DNA of 45,546 nucleotides, from contig JAPOQK010000071.1 of NCBI GenBank assembly GCA_026710795.1, positions 1 through 45,546 of the forward strand, written 5' to 3'. This DNA comes from Candidatus Poribacteria bacterium. Its GTDB lineage: Bacteria > Poribacteria > WGA-4E > WGA-3G. A program made the position numbers and the translations under genes. This document shows, piece after piece, positions 35,267 to 42,062 of this stretch. Below the pieces are notes generated by a model. It worked only from the letters and a program-made list of their open reading frames with translations, had not been told where the DNA came from and did not search any database. The stretch's first letter is position 1; each line of letters starts with the position of its first letter.

Positions 35267-36196
35267 TCAATCCCATAAGGTCATACTAAAATACCTTTCT
35301 CCAATGTCATTAAACACTGTAACAATAACACCTTCCTGGATCTCTTGTGCCAGTTTGTATGCCCCGTAAAGGTATCCGCCGGATGATGTTCCAACAAACC
35401 AACCGCGTCGCGCAAGACGACTACACATGTCGTGTGCATTCTCTATTGAAGTTGGAATATAGTTATCAATGACAGTTTCATCAAGTATTTCAGGAACAAT
35501 GTCCTCTGGATCTCCAAGAGGTTTTAAACCCTCAATTCCGGGAAACCTTTCAGGAGCAATAGAATATACTTGTATGTCAGGATTATAGTCTTTTAGTCTT
35601 CGTCCTACACCAGTTATAGTTCCACCAGTTCCCACACCCGCAATAAAATGGGTTAGTTTACCTTCTGATTGTTGCCAGATTTCCACACCTGTTGTATCAT
35701 AATGAGCACGCCAATTATTTTCATTTTCATATTGGGACTTGAAGAAATAACTATCGGGATTTGCTTCATATCTTCGATCTACCTCTCGTAATGCTTCATC
35801 GTATCCGAGAATTGCATCGGTATAGATAATCTGTGCCCCGTGTGAATTGATACGTTTTTTGCGTTCTTCAGTGGCGTTTTCTGGAATTACGAGTTCAACT
35901 TTATATCCGAGCGTGGATCCGATCATGGCATAAGCGATTCCAGCATTTCCAGAACTGGAGTCTAAGATTACTTTTTCGCGTGTCAGTTCTCCCGTAGCAA
36001 TTGCTTCAGTTAGCATCCGTAATACAGGTCGATCTTTTATTGAACCACCGGGGTTAAAAGTCTCCACCTTTGCGTAAATGGCAACATTTGGTAATTCATC
36101 GGTAAAGAGATCAATTTTTGCAAGCGGAGTCTGTCCAATCAGTTGAAGCAGTGGATAGTCTGATAGGTTCACATTTGAACCTGTTTTATTGCCCAT
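35267..36196 (-). CDS. PLP-dependent cysteine synthase
   Basis: The 309-residue enzyme belongs to the cysteine synthase / cystathionine beta-synthase fold-type II group. K54 in NPGGSIKDRP binds pyridoxal phosphate, SSSGNAGIAYA forms the substrate loop, GTGGTITG the phosphate-binding loop and GTSSGGYL the C-terminal motif. It makes cysteine from O-acetylserine or a related donor and sulfide. The SIKDRP motif is nearer CysM than CysK. With the ATP sulfurylase at 20228 it supports sulfur assimilation. Confidence 0.9.
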   Translation of the reverse strand: MGNKTGSNVNLSDYPLLQLIGQTPLAKIDLFTDELPNVAIYAKVETFNPGGSIKDRPVLRMLTEAIATGELTREKVILDSSSGNAGIAYAMIGSTLGYKVELVIPENATEERKKRINSHGAQIIYTDAILGYDEALREVDRRYEANPDSYFFKSQYENENNWRAHYDTTGVEIWQQSEGKLTHFIAGVGTGGTITGVGRRLKDYNPDIQVYSIAPERFPGIEGLKPLGDPEDIVPEILDETVIDNYIPTSIENAHDMCSRLARRGWFVGTSSGGYLYGAYKLAQEIQEGVIVTVFNDIGERYFSMTLWD

Positions 36197-36219
36197 GAAG
36201 TTTTATGTGCCCTACCTTT

Positions 36220-36840
36220 CTATTCAGTCTCTACATCATCAAGTCGTTTACTTATAATCCTTTTGATTAGGTTTTTGGCTGCACTACCTGTTAATTCACC
36301 GTTTAATATAGGTTTAACCTCAAACTCAGTGATTCTCATTGTTGGATTAAGTCCGTGCAAGGGTGGTAACCAATCCCTGAATGTATCAAAGAATGCACGT
36401 TGTGCAGCACGACCATTCACATAAGGAAAATCAGCGGTTTTTCTCCGGAAGCGATCAGGTCCCTTTGCAAGTGCTGATGTGTGGTGCTGATTGCAGAACT
36501 TTATATATTTTTCTGGTGTAAAAGCGAGGGGAATGTTCTCCGGATAATACTTAAAGGTGAGTTCTCGGTATCGTGTGAAATGTTGTAGTTCATCAAATTC
36601 AAAAATAAAATTATATGGTTCTGGAAAATATGCATCTGGTATTAGATGACCCTCAGTCTTATCAGATGTTCCTTTCCAATCTCCATTGAATTCAGTATAG
36701 AGTTGCATTAATTTCTCGTAATATTCACCAAAATGCTCTTGAGAGGGTTTGTTACAAAGCCAATCAAATTTTGCTTTTCTTTCTGCTGTTGCTAATAATA
36801 CTTCCTCAACAAGTGCGATAATACCAATTTCTAACCGCAT
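36220..36840 (-). CDS. Unknown protein (DUF7255-like)
   Basis: The 206-residue protein has no recognisable motif beyond a core that includes FIFEFDELQHFTRYRE, an acidic strand (E-x-D-E-x-Q) of the sort seen in PD-(D/E)xK nucleases, but without enough support to claim that fold. It carries an HH pair (NQHHTSA) and Lys-rich ends. No signal peptide or membrane helix. It sits 20-23 nt from its neighbours within the long operon; no ribosome site is evident before ATG 36840. Confidence 0.6.
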   Translation of the reverse strand: MRLEIGIIALVEEVLLATAERKAKFDWLCNKPSQEHFGEYYEKLMQLYTEFNGDWKGTSDKTEGHLIPDAYFPEPYNFIFEFDELQHFTRYRELTFKYYPENIPLAFTPEKYIKFCNQHHTSALAKGPDRFRRKTADFPYVNGRAAQRAFFDTFRDWLPPLHGLNPTMRITEFEVKPILNGELTGSAAKNLIKRIISKRLDDVETE

Positions 36841-36860
36841 AAAGGAAAAACTGATTCTGG

Positions 36861-37667
36861 TTATACAGACTCAGTTTCTAAATTTTTCAGTGAATCTTCA
36901 ACTAAAGGTGTTGTCAAACTTGCCAAATAATCTCTATCTCTTTGTAATGCTTCTAATTTGTTGTCCCCATGGACAAATTCAACATGGATAAAACCGTCAT
37001 AATTTGCGTCATTGAGAGTTTGCACTATTCTGCTATAGTCAACGACACCATCTGCAATAGCACATGCTTTGCCATTTTCATCAAAGTTCTGTGCATGGAT
37101 GTTTACAATATGAGATGCAAGCTGTTCTGCGGCTGTATGTGGTTCATCTGCATCAAATCTTGCAAGTGGTTGATAATATGTTTTCAAGGAGGGCATATTT
37201 GTGCTTTCAATTATCTCAAGGATACTATCAACAGAATCAGTGAGCTGGTTATTGTGCATTTCCATACCCATAATAAGACTGCGAAAATTCGCCCACTGTG
37301 CCAAACTTACCATGCGAAATAAGATCAATCGTTTATCGGCTGGATTAATGGACTTTGACGGACCTCCTCCAGACCAAATCCGAATCAGATTTGTACCAAG
37401 ATCTTTAGCAATATTAAATGCGTCCTCAAAATGTTTCTGATATAAATGAATTAATGGGTCAACATAGGATCCAAATGCTGAAATCGCTAAACCTTTCTGT
37501 TGTGCCATATCCCTAATGTTTTTTACATGAGTTGCATCATATTCCACTGGCATGTGTGGCGGTTTTCCCCATACCTCAATTCCATCAAAACCGTGGTCAG
37601 CGGCAATATCAATTACCTCTTCCAAAGGCTTATCTTGAAAAGCGATGGTGCATAAACCCAATTTCAT
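36861..37667 (-). CDS. Sugar phosphate isomerase/epimerase (xylose isomerase-like TIM barrel)
   Basis: The 268-residue protein is of the AP-endonuclease-2 / xylose isomerase-like family: MKLGLCTIAFQDKPLEEVID at the start, GFDGIEVWGKPPH, GMEMHNNQL and VNIHAQNFD supply Glu, His and Asp residues expected around a divalent metal. It probably isomerises a sugar or related compound. A GGGGATAAAG region precedes ATG 37667. It is the first gene of the long minus-strand run and follows a good promoter (37730-37702). Confidence 0.88.
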   Translation of the reverse strand: MKLGLCTIAFQDKPLEEVIDIAADHGFDGIEVWGKPPHMPVEYDATHVKNIRDMAQQKGLAISAFGSYVDPLIHLYQKHFEDAFNIAKDLGTNLIRIWSGGGPSKSINPADKRLILFRMVSLAQWANFRSLIMGMEMHNNQLTDSVDSILEIIESTNMPSLKTYYQPLARFDADEPHTAAEQLASHIVNIHAQNFDENGKACAIADGVVDYSRIVQTLNDANYDGFIHVEFVHGDNKLEALQRDRDYLASLTTPLVEDSLKNLETESV

Positions 37668-37701
37668 TGCTTTATCCCCGTTTGTAGATTACTTTATAGA
37701 T

Positions 37702-37730
37702 AGGATAACACAATTTATAGGAGATTGCAA
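37702..37730 (-). promoter_or_regulatory. Promoter of the long minus-strand operon
   Basis: On the minus strand TTGCAA (37730-37725), a 17-nt spacer and TATCCT (37707-37702). The box sequences and spacing are identical to those upstream of the radical SAM gene at 8138. The start site would lie near 37695, about 28 nt before ATG 37667. Confidence 0.6.
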
Positions 37731-37773
37731 GGAAAGTTGAAATTATACATGGTCATTATGTCAGTGTTATATA

Positions 37774-37921
37774 TATGGTGAATTTAGAAAATAATTGAGG
37801 GTAGGACATAAATAACGTTCTACCGGGTCGTTCCTACAGAATGTCAGAAGATTATGAAATATATCGCTTTCTGTTGCGTTTTTTCAAAGACAATTATGAA
37901 CCACCCTCATTTAATTCCATA
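37774..37921. mobile_element. MITE-like inverted-repeat element 3 (148 bp)
   Basis: The ends read TATGGTGAATTTAG at 37774 and, in reverse from 37921, TATGGAATTAAATGAGGGTG; GAGGGT(A/G)G occurs in both arms. GTAGGA and TCCTAC lie inside. The end motif resembles elements at 18722 and 38151. It abuts the cassette 3' region directly. Confidence 0.5.
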
Positions 37922-38045
37922 TTGTGACCTTTCTGCACGTCACACTGACGTTTAGAATCCAGTCAGGACAAGGAAAGTGACGCGATTTTCGTGTTTTTTT
38001 TTGCCGCTTTTTTCCCTTTTATTGTCTCTATTAGAGTTCTTGATA
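37921..38045 (-). repeat. Cassette 3' region (R element), copy 2
   Basis: Second copy of 17811-17945 on the same strand: a weaker hairpin (GTGAC at 37924, GTCAC at 37939), CAGTCAGGACAAGGA, GTGACGCG and a long T-rich tract. The cassette's promoter, core and stem-loop are absent upstream, so this is a solitary 3' end, probably left after loss or partial insertion. Confidence 0.6.
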
Positions 38046-38150
38046 TTTGTTGTATTCTAAACAAATGTTAATTATATAGTATCTTTTTGTGGATGTCAAA
38101 TTAAAAAGTGAAATGTTTTATTGGATATATATTGGTATTTAATATGTATA

Positions 38151-38288
38151 TTATAGTGAACTTTAGAATTAACAGGACATTTTGAGTTGTAGTAGGAAAC
38201 TCCAATTCCCGACTATCAGTGAGTTTTGTCGCGATTCGGAGATCGCTCCTACAGAAATGTGTCTCTTTAATTTCAATGTTTACCATAA
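38151..38288. mobile_element. MITE-like inverted-repeat element 2 (138 bp)
   Basis: The ends are TTATAGTGAACTTTAGAATT at 38151 and TTATGGTAAACATTGAAATT read back from 38288. Inside, GTAGGA and TCCTAC arms surround GTCGCGATTCGGAG, matching element 1 at 18722-18864 in opposite orientation. No coding capacity. Confidence 0.7.
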
Positions 38289-38314
38289 ATAACCCTGCCA
38301 CATTCCACACCCAC

Positions 38315-38343
38315 TTGACATTATGTGATGTTACTGATATACT
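38315..38343 (+). promoter_or_regulatory. Promoter of the molybdate transport operon
   Basis: TTGACA at 38315-38320, a 17-nt spacer and TATACT at 38338-38343, both near consensus. Start near 38350, about 27 nt before ATG 38377. No ModE-type operator is recognisable by eye. Confidence 0.75.
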
Positions 38344-38376
38344 CATATAAAATAAACAATTCAATTTCTGAAATAT

Positions 38377-39183
38377 ATGCACAGACATGTACCACTTTGG
38401 ACTATTCTTGCTGTTTTGCTCATTAGTTTAAGTATGTCGGGGTGTTCTAATCGCAACCAGAAACAGAGAGAAATAAACGTATTTGCAGCGATAAGTTTAA
38501 CTGATGCCCTGACAGAAATTGGTGATCAATTTACTGAAGATGAACAGATTAAAGTGTATTTTAATTTTGGTGCATCTACTACCTTACAACGTCAAGTAGA
38601 AAAGGGTGCATCAGCAGACTTGTTTATATCAGCAAGTTCGCAACAGATAGATGATCTAAACAAGCTTGATTTACTTGAGGATAACAGTAGATCTAATATT
38701 CTTGCTAACAATTTAGTGATAGTTTCTGATATAAAATCAGATATTCAATTAGACACAATTAATCAACTTCATAATCCTACTATCTCACGCGTTGCAATTG
38801 GACAACCTGAAATAGTGCCTGCAGGCACTTATGCTAAAGAAGCATTATTATACTATGACCTATGGACAAAGTTGAAACCAAAGTTAATTTTAGGTATAGA
38901 TGTTCGCGCTACACTCGCCTATGTTGCGGCTGGGAATGTAGATCTTGCGATTGTTTATGAAACAGATACCACATTAAATGACAATGTAAAAGTTGTCTAC
39001 AAAATTCCTTCTAAAGCACATACACCGATAGTCTATCCTGCTGTAATTTTGAGAAATAGCAAACAAAAACAGATAGCATACCGGTTTGTTAATTATTTGA
39101 AAACATCACGTGCTATGACTATATTTGAAAAACACGGATTTACCAGTTTATCACCCAAAACTGTTCCTGAAACTTCGCAATGA
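38377..39183 (+). CDS. modA: Molybdate ABC transporter substrate-binding lipoprotein
   Basis: The 268-residue protein binds molybdate or tungstate outside the membrane. INVFAAISLTDALTEIGDQF and GASTTLQRQVEKGASADLFI are characteristic of ModA. A lipoprotein signal is present with the lipobox MSGC (Cys23), so it is membrane-anchored. It lacks a good ribosome site. Its last codon overlaps the modB start (ATGA), indicating coupled translation with the permease. Confidence 0.92.
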   Translation: MHRHVPLWTILAVLLISLSMSGCSNRNQKQREINVFAAISLTDALTEIGDQFTEDEQIKVYFNFGASTTLQRQVEKGASADLFISASSQQIDDLNKLDLLEDNSRSNILANNLVIVSDIKSDIQLDTINQLHNPTISRVAIGQPEIVPAGTYAKEALLYYDLWTKLKPKLILGIDVRATLAYVAAGNVDLAIVYETDTTLNDNVKVVYKIPSKAHTPIVYPAVILRNSKQKQIAYRFVNYLKTSRAMTIFEKHGFTSLSPKTVPETSQ

Positions 39184-39857
39184 GGATAACTTCTGCAGAA
39201 GTCGCTGCCCTTTTACTATCCATCAAAGTTTCCTTGTTTAGCCTCGTTATAATGCTTCCGCCAGGTCTCTTAGTAGGATGGCTTCTGGCAAAACATGAAT
39301 TTCGTGGGAAGTCAATTCTTAATACACTCGTGATGTTACCATTGGTTTTACCACCTGTGGTGAGTGGATATTTGCTCCTAATTCTCTTGAGTAATAATGG
39401 ACCAATTGGTAGGTTATTATCTGAGATATTTAATATTGAAATAATCTTTACACCTTTCGCAGTTGTAATTGCAATTTCTGTTATCTCATTTCCGTTGTTA
39501 GTTCGCGGTATCCTGACAGGTATATCATCAGTACCTACAGAACTTGAAAATGCAGCACGTACGCTTGGTGCTTCACCGCTTAAGGTGTTTTTTACTATCA
39601 CACTTCCGCTTGCACATCGTGGCATAATTGGTGGTATAATACTCGGATTTTCCAAGAGTCTGGGTGAGTTCGGTGCTACAATAATGGTAGCGGGTAACAT
39701 CCAAGGAAAAACACAGACAATCGCATTAGCTATTTTTAATGCAGTACATCTTGGACAAGACATTACAGCGTTCCGTTTGGTATTGATTTCAACTATCCTC
39801 GCGTTCATTTCAATATGGATTACTGAGCGTATTACAATTAGCAACAATCATATTTAA
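39180..39857 (+). CDS. modB: Molybdate ABC transporter permease
   Basis: The 225-residue inner-membrane permease has about five helices and the permease EAA-type loop ELENAARTLGASPLKVFFTI, which contacts the ATPase. ALLLSIKVSLFSLVIMLPPG at the N terminus is typical of ModB. Its ATG overlaps the modA stop by 4 nt. Confidence 0.93.
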   Translation: MRITSAEVAALLLSIKVSLFSLVIMLPPGLLVGWLLAKHEFRGKSILNTLVMLPLVLPPVVSGYLLLILLSNNGPIGRLLSEIFNIEIIFTPFAVVIAISVISFPLLVRGILTGISSVPTELENAARTLGASPLKVFFTITLPLAHRGIIGGIILGFSKSLGEFGATIMVAGNIQGKTQTIALAIFNAVHLGQDITAFRLVLISTILAFISIWITERITISNNHI

Positions 39858-39874
39858 TGGAGGGTTTAACTGGT

Positions 39875-40156
39875 ATGGAAATACTGCTTTTGTTTATTGG
39901 TGTTATAATTATTGTAGTGATTGCTACAAGTATAAATCGTCGTTCAAAAAACAATCAAACTAAAAAAAGAAAACGGATTCCTCGTGATGATACCATAACC
40001 GAGAATGCAGACGATGATTTTGAAGATGTACTACTTACTGGATTGATACTTGGGGATATGTTAGACAATGACGATCAGGTTGAATCGGATTTAGGAGGAG
40101 ATGAGGTAGAGGATATAGATGTGACAGATGATTTTGATATAGGAGGATTCGAATAG
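39875..40156 (+). CDS. Small membrane protein with acidic tail, inside the mod operon
   Basis: I take ATG 39875 as the start because GGAGGG lies 10 nt upstream; the longer frame from 39857 overlaps the modB stop as TAATG. The 93-residue product has one membrane helix (EILLLFIGVIIIVVIATSI), a short basic patch (KKRKR) and then a very acidic tail rich in Asp/Glu. No family is recognised. It lies between modB and modC, where ordinary mod operons have nothing, so it may adjust transporter assembly, or simply be carried along. Confidence 0.6.
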   Translation: MEILLLFIGVIIIVVIATSINRRSKNNQTKKRKRIPRDDTITENADDDFEDVLLTGLILGDMLDNDDQVESDLGGDEVEDIDVTDDFDIGGFE

Positions 40157-40230
40157 AAATTTGATATAGTTCTCTCCCTCAATCCTATAAATGCTCTTCT
40201 GATTAAATCTATAATTGGGAAACTCATAAA

Positions 40231-41319
40231 GTGATGAATGGAAATACAGGTATCTTAATTAGTATCCGTAAACGTCTTGGTAATTTCACCTTAGAGGTGG
40301 ATTGCAACATACAAGAAAAGGTAACTGCATTCTTAGGTGCATCTGGTAGTGGAAAAACAACAATACTGAATTGTATCAGTGGGACACTTTCCCCAGACGA
40401 AGGTAGGATCGCGTTTGGAAATCAGATATACTATGATTCTGAAACAAATATCAATGTTCCACCTGACAAACGTCGTTTCGGATATGTATTTCAGGAAGGG
40501 AATCTTTTTCCTCATTTAACCGTTGAAAAAAACATCCGTTATGGACAATCGCGAACAAATAGAAAAAACCGAGATAGTATTACACAAGTAGTTGAGATAC
40601 TTGAAATAACTGAACTTTTGGAAAGGTATCCGAATCAGTTATCAGGTGGACAACGTCAACGAGTTGCAATTGCACGTGCCCTTGCTATGGAACCACGGTT
40701 ATTGCTGATGGACGAACCACTTGCCTCACTTGACGGAGGGTTGAAAAGTCGTATTATCCCATATTTACATCACATAAAGAACGCTTATGAAATTCCAATT
40801 ATATACGTAACACATGCAATAACAGAAGCGATGGCACTGGCAGATCGAGCATTTCTGCTTGATGATGGCAAAGTAACTACAAGTGGAGAACCGTATCAAA
40901 TATTAGCTTCACCTTCGGCATTGCCGATTGCACATTTGACGGGTGTAGAGAACATTTTTTCGCTCCCTGTTGCATCTTCAGATAAAATGAAAGGTATTAC
41001 CGAATTAGAAATTGGTGGGCAGCAACTCGTTATTCCATACATAGATGTGGAAATAGGTAAAATGGTGCCTGTTGCGATTCGGGCAGAAGATATTATTATC
41101 TCACTTGAACCCGATCTACCGATAAGTGCACGTAATATATTGAATGGGACGGTTGATGAGGTAGATGACCAAGTAATGCTGTCAATCCTCGTTGAGGGAC
41201 AAAGGTTTTCAGTGAAAATTACGCACGAAGCACGTCAGCAACTTCAATTAGACAAAGGTAAGAATGTTTACTGTGTTATCAAGGCAAATGCAATCAATTT
41301 ACTTTGGCACGACACTTAG
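40231..41319 (+). CDS. modC: Molybdate ABC transporter ATP-binding protein
   Basis: The 362-residue ATPase has a Walker A motif GASGSGKT (36-43), signature LSGGQ (137-141), Walker B LLLMDE (157-162) and a C-terminal region of about 110 residues resembling the TOBE/Mop molybdate-binding domain. It powers uptake with the upstream permease. The start is GTG 40231 or the next codon, ATG 40234. Its 3' end overlaps coaE by 21 bp on the opposite strand. Confidence 0.92.
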   Translation: MMNGNTGILISIRKRLGNFTLEVDCNIQEKVTAFLGASGSGKTTILNCISGTLSPDEGRIAFGNQIYYDSETNINVPPDKRRFGYVFQEGNLFPHLTVEKNIRYGQSRTNRKNRDSITQVVEILEITELLERYPNQLSGGQRQRVAIARALAMEPRLLLMDEPLASLDGGLKSRIIPYLHHIKNAYEIPIIYVTHAITEAMALADRAFLLDDGKVTTSGEPYQILASPSALPIAHLTGVENIFSLPVASSDKMKGITELEIGGQQLVIPYIDVEIGKMVPVAIRAEDIIISLEPDLPISARNILNGTVDEVDDQVMLSILVEGQRFSVKITHEARQQLQLDKGKNVYCVIKANAINLLWHDT

Positions 41320-41958
41320 TTTTTCCTGAAGTTTCTCCCATAATACATCTACTTGTTTTACGAGTTCTTCAAGTGTTCCTTCATTTTCAATTACGACATC
41401 TGCATATTTGATTTTCTCAGATAAAGGCATTTGTGAATCTATACGTGCTTGTGCATCAGTTTCGGTGAGGGGATGGTTCTGTGCTTTACTTCGCTCTATT
41501 ATCCGTTTTATCTGTATATCCGGAGAGGAAAAAACTACTACAATTAGATCAACAGAATCATAAGCACCTGCTTCAATGAGTAGTGGTGCATCCAGCAGAA
41601 CAACACATGATGGATCTTCCATAACAAGTTGTCGTGCGTGTGTGCGGGAACGTTCTATTATCAATGGGTGTAGTATGGAATTTAATCGTTCACGAGCAGC
41701 TTTATCTCCAAATACAATTGCACCCAGTTTTTTTCTACTGACATCACCGGATTCTTCAAGGATAACTTCACCAAATTCGTTTGTCAGTTTGTCAATAACT
41801 GGACTGTCTGCCTTGAGTAGTTGATGTCCAATTTCATCAGCATTTATAGGAATTGCCCCTTTTTCAGCAAGTAATGCTGAAACAGTCGTTTTTCCACATG
41901 CGATGCCACCAGTTATCCCAACAATGATACCACGGTCACGGTGTGTGTTTGAGTTCAT
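41299..41958 (-). CDS. coaE: Dephospho-CoA kinase
   Basis: The 219-residue enzyme phosphorylates dephospho-CoA in the last step of coenzyme A synthesis. G14-I-T-G-G-I-A-C-G-K23-T is the P-loop, followed by INADEIGHQLL, and LLDAPLLIEAGAYDSVD is typical of the family. The ATG has no Shine-Dalgarno and lies 7 nt after a -10 box, so the message is probably leaderless. Confidence 0.92.
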   Translation of the reverse strand: MNSNTHRDRGIIVGITGGIACGKTTVSALLAEKGAIPINADEIGHQLLKADSPVIDKLTNEFGEVILEESGDVSRKKLGAIVFGDKAARERLNSILHPLIIERSRTHARQLVMEDPSCVVLLDAPLLIEAGAYDSVDLIVVVFSSPDIQIKRIIERSKAQNHPLTETDAQARIDSQMPLSEKIKYADVVIENEGTLEELVKQVDVLWEKLQEKLSVVPK

Positions 41959-41965
41959 ATGATTG

Positions 41966-41994
41966 AGTATACTTTATCATGAAAAATAAATCAA
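41966..41994 (-). promoter_or_regulatory. Promoter of coaE (leaderless)
   Basis: On the minus strand TTGATT (41994-41989), a 17-nt spacer and TATACT (41971-41966). The -10 box ends 7 nt before ATG 41958, so transcription should begin at or next to the start codon. Confidence 0.65.
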
Positions 41995-42062
41995 TTCTAT
42001 AATCCGATGATTCCGCAAACATTTTCTTCAAACTGTAAAATAACCCAACGGAGGGTATGTTA

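Larger units (their letters stand above)
37668..38376. other. Intergenic repeat island between divergent operons
   Basis: In order: the minus-strand promoter at 37702-37730, a MITE-like element (37774-37921), the second cassette 3' region (37921-38045), an AT-rich stretch with nothing recognised (38046-38150), a second MITE-like element (38151-38288), and the modA promoter (38315-38343). Confidence 0.7.
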
